64,000 nt of DNA, taken from positions 2,046,001 to 2,110,000 of the forward strand of contig NC_026504.1 in assembly GCF_000182925.2 (NCBI RefSeq). The letters are read 5' to 3'. The notes under the pieces were generated by a model that worked only from the letters and a program-made list of their open reading frames with translations, ran no database searches and was not told the DNA's origin. The position numbers and the translations under genes were made by a program. The first letter of the stretch is position 1; every line of letters starts with the position of its first letter. This DNA is from Neurospora crassa OR74A. Lineage: Eukaryota; Ascomycota; Sordariomycetes; Sordariales; Sordariaceae. Below are positions 42,284-55,421 of this stretch, piece after piece.

Positions 42284-45189
42284 ATGGCGCAAGAAAGCGA
42301 CCTGTCCAAGACGGCCGATAAGGGCAAGGGAAAGGCCGTCGATGACGAGAAGAAGCACCAAGATGTCGATGGAAAGACCCCCGCAAACGGAAAGAAGGAG
42401 GAGGAACAGAATGGTGGGTTTCTCGGCCACTCCGACCGACTTGAGGTATCGGCGCCGGGCTTCTGCTGACAGCGCTTTGCGTTAGCTTCCGAGGAACTCA
42501 GTGAAGAGGATCAGCAGCTCAAGAGCGAGCTTGAGATGCTCGTTGAGCGGCTAACGGTTGGTGCTTCGCAATGACGTGATACAGGCTGAAGACCGGCTTC
42601 TCTAACAGTACAATGTCTTCAGGAATCCGATGCGACCCTCTACAAGCCGGCCCTCGAGGCCATGAAGAACTCTATCAAGACATCCACATCCTCCATGACG
42701 GCGGTACCGAAGCCGCTCAAGTTCCTGCGCCCGCATTATGAAACCATGACGAAACTCTACGACGAGTGGCCCGCTGGCGATGATAAGTCATCTCTCGCAG
42801 ATGTTCTATCGGTGATCGGTATGACATACTCGGACGAGGACCGCCAGGATACTCTGAAATACAGACTTCTTTCCCCAACACAGGACATTGGCTCGTGGGG
42901 TCATGAGTACGTTCGCCATCTCGCCCTCGAGATTGGCGAGGTCTACGCCAAGCGCATAGCCAATGATGAGCCGACTCAAGAGCTGGTCGATCTTGCCCTG
43001 GTTCTGGTGCCGCTCTTCCTCAAGAGCAACGCTGAAGCCGATGCCGTCGATCTGATGAGTGAGCTCGAGATCATCGAGGAGCTTCCCAAGTTTCTCGACG
43101 AGAACACCTATTCGAGAGTCTGCCTGTACATGGTCTCCATGGTCAACCTCCTAACCTATCCTGACAACGAGACGTTCCTTCGCGTGGCGCACAGCATCTA
43201 CAAGAAATACAACCAGCACACCCAAGCCATGGTGCTTGCGATTAGACTCAACGATCTTGGACTCATCGAGAAAGATTTCGAGGCGGCGGACGAGGATCCT
43301 GCGCTTCGCAAGCAGCTCGCTTTCCTTATCGCGCGCCAGGGCATTCCATTGGAGTTTGAAAGGAGCAATGATGACGACGAAAAGATCTACGAGTGCCTTT
43401 CCAACCAGAAGCTGTCGGAGTATTTCAAGTCGCTCGGGAAGGAACTCAACATCTTGGAGCCAAAAACGACTGAGGATATTTACAAGAGCCACCTCGAAAG
43501 CAGCCGTGTTGCTGGTATGACCAACTTTGATTCTGCCCGACACAATCTTGCCGCCGGCTTCGTCAACGCTTTTGTCAATGCCGGCTTTGGGAGTGACAAG
43601 ATGATGCTCGTTGGTAAAGACAAGGACAGCTGGGTGTGGAAGACCAAGGATGAGGGTATGATGTCTACAGTGGCGTCGCTGGGAACCCTGCTCCTTTGGG
43701 ACGTCGAGAACGGTCTTGACCACGTCGACAAGTATACTTATCTCGAGGAGGAGCAAATCCAAGCTGGCGCATACCTCGCGATCGGTATCATGAATACTAA
43801 CGTTAGGACGGACTCCGAGCCCGCGATGGCCCTGTTGGCTGATCCCGACAAGCTTGCGCACAAGAACCCGCTCATCCGCGTAGCTACCATTATGGGTCTC
43901 GGACTGGCATACGCAGGGTCCTGCAAGGAGGAGCTTCTCTCGTTCTTGGTCAACATTATCAGCGACCCTGAGGAGAGCATGCAGGTGTCGGCTATGGCTG
44001 CCCTGGCCTGCGGTATGATCTTTGTCGGCTCCTCCAATTCCGAAGTCAGCGAGGCCATCGTGACTACCTTGTTGGACGAAGAAAGTGGAAGCCGCCTCAA
44101 TGACAAATGGTCCAGGTTCCTTGCGCTTGGCTTGGGTCTCCTCTATTTTGGTCGCCAGGAACAGGTGGACGTTATTCTTGAGACGTTGAAGGCGGTTGAG
44201 CACCCTATGGCGAAGCCAACTGCTGTTCTTGCTGAGATTTGCGCCTGGGCTGGCACCGGTGCCGTCCTCAAGATTCAGGAGCTCCTTCACATTTGCAACG
44301 AGCACATTGAGGATGGAGAGGAGAAGAAGGGCGAGGAGTTGCTTCAGGCCTATGCCGTTCTGGGTATTGGCTTGATTGCCATGGGCGAAGATGTTGGACA
44401 GGAAATGGTTCTCCGCCATTTTGGTCACCTTATGCACTACGGCGAAGCTAACATCCGACGAGCGGTGCCGCTGGCTATGGGTCTTATCAGCCCCAGCAAC
44501 CCTCAAATGAAGGTTTACGACACTCTGTCACGGTACAGCCACGACAATGACAATGAAGTGGCCATCAACGCCATTTTTGCTATGGGTCTCCTGGGTGCCG
44601 GTACGAACAACGCTAGACTTGCCCAGCTGCTCCGTCAGCTGGCTAGCTACTATCACAGAGATCAGGAGTCTTTGTTCATGGTCCGTATCGCACAAGGTCT
44701 CTTGCACATGGGCAAGGGCACTCTTTCCGTCAGCCCCTTCCACACAGATCGTCAAGTGCTTTCAAACGTGGCGACGGCTGGTCTCCTCGCTGTCTTGGTC
44801 GCCATGATTGATGCCAAGCAGTTTATTACATCGAAGTCTCACTATCTCCTCTACTGGATTGTGACAGCAATGCACCCTCGCATGCTTGTTACCCTGGATG
44901 AGGACTTGAAACCTTTGACAGTGAACGTTCGTGTTGGTCAGGCTGTTGATGTGGTGGGTCAGGCTGGTCGCCCCAAGACCATCACTGGCTGGCAGACCCA
45001 GAGCACACCGGTACTGCTGGGCTATGGTGAGCGTGCTGAGCTTGAGGATGACCAATACATCAGCCTTAGCAGCACCCTTGAGGGTCTCGTCATTCTTCGC
45101 AAGGTACGTGCAGATCAATAACATTGCCTGTCAAATTGTGTTTTACTAACTTTTGTCCGCAGAACCCCGACTGGGAGGGCGAGAAGTAG
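42284..45189 (+). CDS. rpn1: 26S proteasome regulatory subunit Rpn1
   Basis: Four exons (42284-42413, 42486-42556, 42623-45103, 45163-45189) encode 902 residues. A charged, Lys/Glu-rich N-terminus leads to LTESDATLYKPALEAMKNS and LRPHYETMTKLYDEWP, conserved in Rpn1. The middle holds the proteasome/cyclosome (PC) repeats, visible as recurring Gly-Ala-rich pairs (ASLGTLLLWDVENGL, VATIMGLGLAYAG, AINAIFAMGLLGAGTNNARL). Rpn1 is a scaffold of the 19S base, docking ubiquitin-like shuttle factors and Ubp6. The C-terminus ends LEGLVILRKNPDWEGEK; the last exon supplies only eight residues and the stop. Intron phases are 1, 0 and 0. The short third intron donor (GTTGGT) is non-consensus but required by the frame. 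Confidence 0.96.
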
Positions 45190-46724
45190 AGGGGCTGCAG
45201 GTTGGGCGATGTATAGGGTTATGTGGTTCGGTGTGTTTTAGAACGTTAGGAGGGATCGTCAGGAGGAGATGGAAGTATTCATCGAGAGAGCCAAAGAAAG
45301 GGCGGCTAAGCAGACACCACGCACGTGCATATGCAGTAGAAAAGCGGACTATATCATTCAAACTGTGTTACAAGGTTCCCAACGGATATTCAAGGTAGCA
45401 TTTCTGGGAATTCGATTGCAAAGATTGTACAAAGGGGTCTTGTGGTTGATGCAGTGTGGATGGAAGAGGCCGAAGCCCCTTCATTCCACTGCATTGGATC
45501 TTTACACGCAGTCCAGCTGGTAACCTATTGGGATTAGGGTGCTGAAATCGTCGGCTACTGCGTTCTGCTTCTTTCTCCACTTTTCCTTTTTTTTTCTTTT
45601 TTTTGTTTTTCCTCTCGTCCATAAGAAAGGTTCAAGTTCTGTCGTTGCGGCCCGGTGACTCACTGTACGTAATCGTAAGTTGTTTTGGTGCCGAGGCTAT
45701 CTGGGGAGTCAGTGGCGAGTGGATGTTGTTGATTTGCATGTTGTGTCGAGTGTGGCCTCGGTGTTAACAAATAGGAGTCTCCGAAAATCGAATAGTACAG
45801 CAGAATGGTTATATCTCAAGAGGTTCTGTGCCATTTTGGCCTTTACTCAGGAACGGATATGGTGTCATGAGCCTGATAAAAGTCACGAATATTCTTGTCC
45901 GCAAGAGTGGGAAGTTGTTGAATACAAGTAAAGGCAAACGAAGTACCTAAGGTATGTAGTGTGTGCAGGTGTTAGGTACCTAGTTGTCACACCTACCTAC
46001 TATGTAAATAGGTACCCAGGTCCCGTCTATCCCGAGGACAGGGCTGCATAAAAAGAGCGCTTAGTGCCACCGGGCCTGCCAGTGCGGTGGATGATCCCTC
46101 TAGCGCTACAAGTCTGCGGCGCTCTCTTAACACGTCTGCAAGGAAGGATCCAAAAGGCAAGAAGTGGGGGGGAAAAATTCCATGTCAGACAAATGTTAGT
46201 TGTTTTGACTTTATTACTCGACACTTTCATTCAGCGGTTTCTCTTTACCCGAACCTGTCTGTCAAACTGTTCCTAAACCTCTCGAGAATCATTCCCTCGG
46301 TTCCCTTCGGTGGCAGCTGTCGTGCCATTCTCAAAGAACCCTCTGATTCTCTTTGCAGTCTGCACGAACGCATCTGATCATCGGGTTCGTTGATTGGCTG
46401 GATTGCGTCACCACAAAGACAAATTAGTCTATTCCGCTCGAGCAAGGCGAGAGGACACGGCGTTCTGCAGGTAACGTTATGCAGTGTTACTGTTGCTTTT
46501 ATAGCTATGATGGCTGACGATGTTGAGTAGTTTGTGACTATCAACATCTGTGAGATCAAGGCAAGCTTGAATTCTTGATATTCAGGTTTGAAGGGTTGGA
46601 TTAAAGGCGTGTCTTACATCAAAACCGCGTTCCGAGTTTCTCACCGTCTCTTGTTAAAAGAGGATCAAATCTTGGCGTGGGCCGACCTCGAGAGGAAAAA
46701 GCTCAACAAGAGGAAAGGTCCAAC
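45190..46724. other. Spacer between rpn1 and the MATE gene
   Basis: A 1.5-kb interval with no convincing ORF. Near 45590-45610 is a T-rich tract. At 45940-46025 a dense group of GGTACCTA-type words appears, reported as a finding. The leader of the MATE gene occupies the right part. Confidence 0.5.
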
Positions 46725-48899
46725 ATGTCTTCCTACCAAGCCATCCCTCCCAAGAAAAGGTCGGGTGCGGGCCTTGACTTTGCGTCTTCTTTCCGTTCTG
46801 CATCGCCGCTGGCCCAAGAGGTGTTGGCCCGAGACTTGGCTGAATTCTCGGATGATGCGGTTGACGAAGTCGACAATGAAGCTCTATCCGTAAGCGACAA
46901 CGAGGACGAGACATCGGGTCCTACGCTTTACAGACGACCTAGCGGTGTCGCCTTTGGGGCGATTAGACCTGCCCTAGCTGGGCCCGGAGGACTAGAAGAA
47001 GCGCCAATTCTCACCAGAGCCGAAAGGACGCGAAGTCGTGACGAGGAGCGATCTCTCCTCAGAGACAACCACATCCTTCCTCCGAAGCATGACCGTCCAC
47101 CGCAAAAGCCGACACTGTTCAGGGCTTTATATACCCGAATCTTCAGTACCAAAGTCCCGCGAAGGATATCGGATGAAGAAGTGGCCGCCAGTCCTATCCA
47201 GATTGTCATTGCCCCTCCCACACCAACAGTGACCGAGACTGAGCCATTGCTTGGTGAAAGAAGTCTCCGACACCGCGGCGCCATTGGTCACGGCGATGAA
47301 CCCTCATCTCACGATCACGACCATGAACACGAGCACCTCAACGAGCAATGGGAAGCCGCCGTCGCGGCCGGTCAGATCAAGACCACGTGGCAGCGCGAAG
47401 CCAAGACCATTGCTGTTTATTCACGCTCTCTCATCGTCACTTTCCTGCTCCAATACTCCCTCAACGTCACCTCCATCTTCGCCGTCGGCCGCCTAGGCAC
47501 CCTCGAGCTCGGTGCCGTCTCCCTTGCCACGATGACTGCTAGCATCACCTGCTATGCGCCCATCCAAGGGCTCGCCACCTCTCTCGACACGCTATGTGCC
47601 CAAGCCTACGGAAGCGGCCATAAGACGCTCGTAGGGCTGCAGCTCCAACGCATGGTATATTTCCTGCTCCTTCTGCTCATTCCCGTTGCGGCAATCTGGC
47701 TCAACGCCGAGTCGATCCTGGCCGCCATGATCGAGAAGGACAGCGCCAAGCTGGCGGCCCAGTATCTCAGAGTCATTCTCCTCGGCACCCCTGCCTATGC
47801 CATGTTCGAGAGCGGGAAGCGGTTCGTGCAAGCCCAAGGCCTGTTCCACGCTACCACCTACGTGCTTTTGATCGCGGCGCCGGCCAATGTGCTATTGAAC
47901 TGGCTCTTTGTGTGGAAGCTCGGGTGGGGTTTCATCGGCGCTCCGCTGGCGGTCGCGGTAACCCAGAACATGCTGCCCCTGCTTTTGTTGCTGTATGTCT
48001 GGAAGGTTGACGGGAGGCAGGCATGGGGAGGCTTCAGGAAGGCGGCGCTGAAGAACTGGGGCCCCATGGTTCAGCTCGCGCTGCCGGGAATGGTGATGGT
48101 CGTGGCGGAGTGGTTCGCGTTTGAAATTCTGACGCTAGCGAGCGGGAGGATTGGTGTCGCTCACCTGGCGGCGCAGAGTGTTCTTGTTACTGTCACGTCC
48201 ACAACATTTCAAATCCCCTTTCCGTTGTCGATTGCTGGCTCGACCAGAGTTGCTAACCTGATCGGGGCTAAGTTGGTGGATGCTGCGAAGACGTCAGCTA
48301 AGGTGGTAAGTATCTATTGATAGTTCTCTATCTGATATCTTCGCTCGACTCAACGTCTCAAGAGGATGGGGTACTAACAATGTATGTGGCTTTAATCAGA
48401 CTATTGTCGGCGGTGTCATCGTCGGTCTCTTCAACGTGACACTACTGTCCGTCTTCCGGAACCAGATCGCTCTGTTGTTCACCCAAGACCCCGAGGTGAT
48501 CGAGCTGGTGGCCCAGACACTTCCCGTGTGTGCCATTATGCAGTTGTTTGATGGCATGGCAGCGGTGTCGCATGGTCTGTTGCGGGGAATCGGTCGCCAG
48601 GAAATCGGCGGCTATGTGAACCTCATCGCGTACTATGTGGTTGCCTTGCCCTTGTCGTTCGGCTTGGGTTTTAGCTTGGGATGGGGTCTCGTGGGCTTGT
48701 GGATGGGAGTTACGTTTGGACTGTTACTGTTTGTCTACCCTTCCTCTTTTCCTCCTCGTCGCCCACCTCCTTTTGAGCAAAATACTGACCTTGAGCTTAT
48801 TCCGTATGCAGGGTGTCTTTGGTTGAGTATTGGTTCATCTGGTACTCCGATTGGGAATTGGCTGCCAGGGAGGCAGAAAACAGAAATGCCTCTGGTTAG
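46725..48899 (+). CDS. MATE-family multidrug/toxin efflux transporter
   Basis: Exons 46725-48305, 48400-48728 and 48812-48899 give 665 residues. A long hydrophilic, acidic N-terminus (about 225 residues, with HGDEPSSHDHDHEHEHLNEQ) precedes twelve predicted membrane segments. MATE hallmarks are TWQREAKTIAVYSRSLIVTF, GAVSLATMT, ATSLDTLCAQAYG and PLSIAGSTRVANLIGA. Family members expel organic cations by proton or sodium antiport, here presumably at the vacuole or plasma membrane; substrate unknown. Exon 3 was set by frame: joining CT to GGTGTC restores the tail LLVSLVEYWFIWYSDWEL, which is like fungal homologues. Its donor GTTTGT is non-consensus, but the CTGAC branch and GCAG acceptor are good. 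Without splicing the frame runs on into unrelated sequence. Confidence 0.92.
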
Positions 48900-50117
48900 C
48901 AGCACCCGAGTGTCTTTCAATATTCAAGCATTTCGGGCGGTCCCACACGCTGCGATAAGGACGGGAGCATATCACTGCGTGCCTCGACAATGATCTGGCG
49001 CTTATCACATTATTTAGAATTTCGGAATTTTACTACTAGTCCTCACGTCGCACGGGTGCTATATGGTGACTGAGAGCGGAAAATCATCAACTCGGTAATG
49101 GTACCTAGGTTTCCATCCGTTCTTCGGCGTTTGAGCATCGTGCTGCTGGCGAGTGTTTTCAGACGAAGTGCAGGGTAAGCGGGCACCCTCGCCTGGCGCG
49201 TTGGTCGCTGACGTCTTGTCAGGGGAAACAACAAATGGGAGTGCTCATCCGTACTCCAAAGCGTGGGGAAGCGAATGCAGGGATCAACGGTACCTGAATT
49301 TCACTACCGAGGGATGGCTCGGCGGTGAACAAATCAATAAAGTGTGCTGTAGCATTCCCAGCTCAGAGCGATTAGAAGCTCTGCGTCGAGAACCCCTATT
49401 TTCTGCTTGGGCAAAACAACTTAACAGTTGACATACAAGATGCGATTCCCATCTCAACGGCCAGCTCGCTTGCGTCCACGAAAACTGCCAAAACAGTCTC
49501 TCATCTCAGGCCTCGGAAGATTCTTTATTCTCCGAGCCTTGCCAACGTTCAGTGCGAGCCCAACCGATACCCACCGTAGTCGCCCGGGCACCCAAGCAAC
49601 AGATTAACGTAGACCGCACCCAAGTTACATCACCTAAGCCAAAGCAATTTCCAAAGTCATCAAGACGGTTTTGGTTTTAATCTTTCCTGTCATCTTCTTT
49701 GTCCTATGGACAAGTCGTTGCTTCGTCTAGCTTCACGCAGTCCCTCAAATTCTTAGATAATCCTTTCAATTCGCCATTTGAAAGACCTCAGTCGGGTGCC
49801 GTGCTAGCCAAAGCTTGACGAGCTCTGAGTGGCTCGTAAAGGTGTTTATCACATCAAGGGCCCGCTCTGGACTTGGCTCTCGGTCCATAAATTGCCTGTT
49901 TGGGGTTAACTTCCCCGCGACGCCCCGCCACTGCAGCATTATTCGAACATTAGTGTACTATCATTGTCTGGTTGCTGTGCCGTCCCGTTGTCGCTGCTGG
50001 TGCGCCCGAGAGGCGAACTGCTGCTCCTCGACCTCGAACTCTACAAAGGCCGTTTCCCAGTTCCTCCGCCGCGCGAGCTCGATTCCCATCTCGACAACCC
50101 TCACCCTCCAAGCCAAC
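48900..50117. other. Spacer between the MATE gene and idi1
   Basis: About 1.2 kb with no supportable gene. GGTACCTAGG lies near 49099. The reading frame of idi1 stays open for about 100 codons upstream of its ATG but contains no in-frame ATG, so it is not evidence of a longer protein. Confidence 0.5.
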
Positions 50118-51018
<901 letters not shown>

Positions 51019-53208
51019 ACAAGACGACCGTTGCGTGTGTGGAAACGAGAAGTTGAAAAAATAAATAAAACAAAGCAACTATTACCTGTCGAACTTACGC
51101 TGTTCGCAACCAGACAGGACTTATAATTCTAATCATATTACCCACGTCCACCCAACCCCGAGCTATCCGCTTTTGTTTGCCTGGCGGATAAGACGTCGTG
51201 CAAAGGGCCTCTCATCTTCTGTTTTCATCTTATTTGCGTCGGTCATGGTCGGCGCTTGACGGGATTGTTCATTGAAGAGTAAAGATAAGGGGGGGAGGGC
51301 GAATAGAGGACAAGAAACACGTTACACATCCACATCCACCAGATGTCCTGAACGCCTTGATTTGGGGGTTTGCAATGGCTTCCCTAGCTGGTAGCACCGT
51401 GGAATGACATGCGTTACGATAACAAACACTGCGGAGGTATGCGCAAGCCTGTGGGTGGAACGTATTGGCGAAGAACTGGTGAGCATCACCAACCACCTTC
51501 GAAATCGGGATACCGTCTTTTTCGAGACAAATCAAACATCGTATTCCCATTCTGTCACTGAGGATCTCTATCCAGGACTTGATTGATCAGTTGTAGGGCG
51601 GCTGAGAGAGCAATGGCTGCATCACCTGATCATCTTGCATGACCCTATTCCTCAAGCCAAGGCTAACAACAGATTGATCGTCCCGTCGCAAAGCGTCTTG
51701 GTGCTTATATGTGAGAGTCGATGATTGGATAATATGAGGCAGGAGAGACATCTTGGGGCGCTCCGAGACAGGGCTACAACCGGCTATGTTTTACTTGATC
51801 TCTTTCTCCCGCCCCGCCAGCCATCGAGGTGCCACTGATGCTCCTCACCCATACTGCATATCGCCTCTACCTATCTACCTCAGGATTTGCTGACCTTCAA
51901 CATAGAATTTTGGCCAGGATCTCCACAGGCGTAGGCATCAGTTCAGCACATGCCCTCATGGTGCTCAGCTTCGTTTCATGCTGCCTGTTGATGTGTAAAC
52001 AATTGCTATCCAATCACCCGCGGCACGCCTCACCATCTACCCAACCCCAAGCACGAGCATTCTTACTCGCCGTGAACCATTGCTCCAAACTGTTTCTGGA
52101 TATCATCGTCGTTCTTAGCGGGATGGTCAGATCTCGAGAAGAAGGCCAAGAGCAAATGTGCGGCGCTCTCTTTCTCAATCTCCTGCGGCTATCCTTCTTT
52201 GGTCAGAGATCCAATGGCTTCCCGTTTGTTAGCTGCATCTCCGCTCCGTTCAACTCAGTCCAATGACTCTAGACCCCTGTCTCATTACGTCTGGCCAAGA
52301 CGTCGGTACGGGATGTTGGGCTATCATCATCTTCAGCTTCCCGTGGGTTTGAGGGGCTTGCTGCCGTCAGTGTGACCGCCCGTCTGAATGGTGATGTGGG
52401 TTGGTCAGTGGGGGAACACAGCCAACAGGTCAGTTACATTCAACCCATGGGCTACTTACTTATTTCGATCATGCCTCCATGGGGTGCTGCTTCTGCTTCC
52501 CTTGAATCTCTTTGATCCAACTTCATATTCTCAAGCAACACCAAACATAGTTATTCGAAGTTCCCTTTCTGGGGCCCATCTTCACAAGGGCTGACAGTAG
52601 CTACTGTGTCTCTCGTGCTTAACCCTACGCCTGGTTACCTACAATAACTTCATACAACAAATCAACACTCCCGTCACCAAATAATTCCCCATTCGAAGTC
52701 CATACTCTACCTTGACCTTACACTGCTTCAATTTCCCTCCATACGTGACCAAAACTCTCACCTCGACTGTCTCTTGAACCGCTGAACTTCGGTTCACACA
52801 ACAAGCACAGAACATAAACAACACCAGGACCGTTCGTCGGACAGGTCTCATTGATGTCGGCTGACCTCCGTACTGCCCTTAACTGTCTTCGACACCCATC
52901 GAGATTTATGCCCGTCTCGAGAAGTCAACTCTCGAGAGTCCATACGGGTGATAGCATACAAAATATATTATCAGCCGTGTAAGCAAAGTGCGTGTTCAGT
53001 CTTCTTCATGTCTTTTGCACTAAATGCTGTTCCTGCTTGGATGCATGGTATAGGCACTTTCCCTGATGATAGCGTCTTAGAAGGACGTCTCTTTGGGCAT
53101 CTTTATACCTTCCTTGACCATTTTCATGTCTTTCTGTGATATGCCAGTCTCCTTGTAAAGAACACGCTGACTTACACCTCAGGTACTTGGAAGGCACAAC
53201 TGCCCATC
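51019..53208. other. Spacer of 2.2 kb before the acetyltransferase gene
   Basis: I see no supportable gene. The largest forward ORF (51829-52266, 145 codons) is Ser/Leu-rich with no recognisable family or splice context. No tRNA, repeat array or RIP signature was noticed. Confidence 0.5.
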
Positions 53209-54786
53209 ATGGAGACGGTCACTACAAGTAATAGTTCGATTGTTACTAGTGATTCAACTACAATCAGCAATACTGCTGCTACCTCAAGCTCTGCGCCAGC
53301 AGTCACCGTCGTCGAGCTTAAGCGCTATTCCCTAGTGCCTCCAAAGTGGCAAGAATTCGTCCGTGCTGCCGGCATGTCGGAGTGTAGGGAGGTCTCACTC
53401 TCCCTAGCCCATGCCTTTGCTGCCGACGACTACGCCCAGTATCTTGTCAACACAGAGGATTCCGAGGACGAGAAGACTGCCGTCGGCTCAGGTGGAGGAG
53501 ACAGCAGAGGTGTGATGTCCAGCGGCACCATCATGACCCCAGAGGCCAAGTGGAAGCTGCATGTAGATATCATGACGTATGCTGTCGCGATGCATTGCCT
53601 CAATGGGCTGGTGACGACAATTGGTCCAGAGTATGATAGCGTTGCGCTTTGGTAAGTGGTCCTTTTTTTTTTTTTTTTTTTTTTTTCCTTTCCCTTCCTC
53701 TTGAGTCGAGACTGCTTGCATGAGTACCTCTAACTTCGAAATGTTGATGCGGCGTAACTGTTCACATGAGGGATGATCGAAATCAGTACATTACAGAAAG
53801 CAAAGTCATGGCTGACACATACACACTGACTCCTTGCCGTGCGTGCCAAACCCTCGAACTCCGCGAGGTGCGGGCTTCGACCTTCGACCTTCGACCGGAC
53901 AAAGGTAAATAAGATAAGGTAAGAGGTTTTCGAGATGTCACAAAGAAGGTTCTCGAAGCCGGCCTTATGCGAGAATGTCGCGGGTTTTCGCAGCTGCACG
54001 GTAACTGTGAGATCTCAGTGTGTATCCAAATATTGCAGGCTACCACCTGGTCACGATCTTGATAGCTGGTGGGTGCTGTTTCGCAGCGGAGCCTGGAGGC
54101 TCTACTATCAGTTGTCTATCGAGGGCAGGAAGCGTTACTTCGACGAGGTGGTCCCTCTCCTGCATGACACCAAGGCGCAAGTCCTGGGCGAGAGGGATCA
54201 TGATGCCTGGTACTTGGTTTACTTGGGCACGAAGCCGAGCTCCCAGGGGAGAGGGTATGCGGGGAAGTTGTTGAAGGATGTGATGCAGCGGGTAAGTCTT
54301 TCACCGTCTCAGTTCGGATTATTATCAAAAGGGGTAAGAAAAAAAAAAAAAAAAACCAAAGCAAAAAGCTGACATAACCGCTTATGCTTTTAGGCCGACG
54401 CCGAAAACAGACCCATGTATCTCGAATCCAGCTCACTCGCCAACAACTCCTACTACCAGAAGTTCGGCTTCGAGACCAAGAGGGACATCTTCCTGAAGCG
54501 TGGACGGGACCCCGTCCGTTTGTCCATTATGGTCCGCGAGCCCAATGCCTCTGGCATGACTCCCAGTAGCACCCGCAAGGATCCTGTTGCTGAAGGCTCT
54601 AACGTTGGCACGCTCTTCGCTGCTGCTGCTGCTCCTTTGACGACGACGACGACGACCACTAGCAATACTCTTTTGGGATCTACTAGGGCCAAGTTTCCTA
54701 CTGTCGGCTCCCACCATCATCATGGCCTTCTTGCACATGGGCATTACCATGTTGGTCTTGGAGTTGGCGGTAAGAAGTTGATGTAA
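53209..54786 (+). CDS. GNAT-family N-acetyltransferase
   Basis: Exons 53209-53651, 54039-54291 and 54394-54786 encode 362 residues. After a Ser/Thr-rich start, the fold contains YAVAMHCLNGLVTTIGPEYDSVALWLPPG, seen here across intron 1, then WYLVYLGTKPSSQGRGYAGKLL, whose QGRGYAGKL is the acetyl-CoA-binding motif A (Q/RxxGxG/A). MYLESSSLANNSYYQKFGFE is motif B. The layout matches a large group of fungal GNAT proteins whose acceptor is unknown. The C-terminal 90 residues are low complexity: an alanine run, a threonine run (TTTTTTT), then HHHH and GHYHVGLGVGG. Intron 1 (387 bp) contains a 24-nt T run directly after the donor and intron 2 a 17-nt A run. It is convergent with the RPA2 gene. Confidence 0.88.
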
Positions 54787-55421
54787 GTTGGTGGTGATAT
54801 ACGTAGTAGTGTTTTTATGGAGGATGACGCAGACACGACTTAGATTGGACACTCGTGTTTTTATTCACGTTTGACCTCGGACCATGAGTCTCACTATTGG
54901 GTCTCTGACTTGTGTTTACCGGTTGCAAGGGTGGGATATGTTGATATCCGGTTTCATTTTATACTCGAGATGTAATAGCTGTCAATTGCACGCCTTCATG
55001 ATACACACTCGTTTCATAGCTCAGCCGTCCGGCCTACTAGAATGTTAGCTCTACGATGCAACAAGTCATCAGACGCCCTTCTCTACCTCAAAATTGACTC
55101 GGGTATATTCTCTTCATCTTAACAGACGCAGAATCGCAAAACCAAACATGAAAACTAAAAAAAAGAAACCATCCATTCCGGTCCATTCTTGTGAAACGTT
55201 AAGCCTTGAGGCGCCGTTCGTTTCCTCGTCCAGATAGGTGGACCGAAAAAAAGAAAAAAAAGAAAAGAAAAAACATGATCCTCTTCAACACTTTTTCCTG
55301 AGCCTTTCTCATCCCTTCCTCCTCCGGTGGTATTTCAAGCATGGCTTGCCAGTACCGCTTGCTCTGCCTCCCCCATTCCCAACCACACACGTTAAACTCA
55401 CCTAAAGCCGAGCTCTCTGAA
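54787..55421. other. Convergent spacer between the GNAT and RPA2 genes
   Basis: The interval contains both 3' regions. An A-rich purine tract near 55225-55275 (AAAAAAAGAAAAAAAAGAAA type) is the most visible element. No ORF is supportable. Confidence 0.55.

Noticed and set aside
43151-44506. Antisense ORF of 451 codons opposite rpn1
   Set aside because: Frame shadow of the rpn1 coding exon with no independent start context or domain.
51829-52266. Forward ORF of 145 codons between idi1 and the GNAT gene
   Set aside because: Ser/Leu-rich with no domain; starts at an alternative codon and lies in sequence that otherwise looks non-coding.
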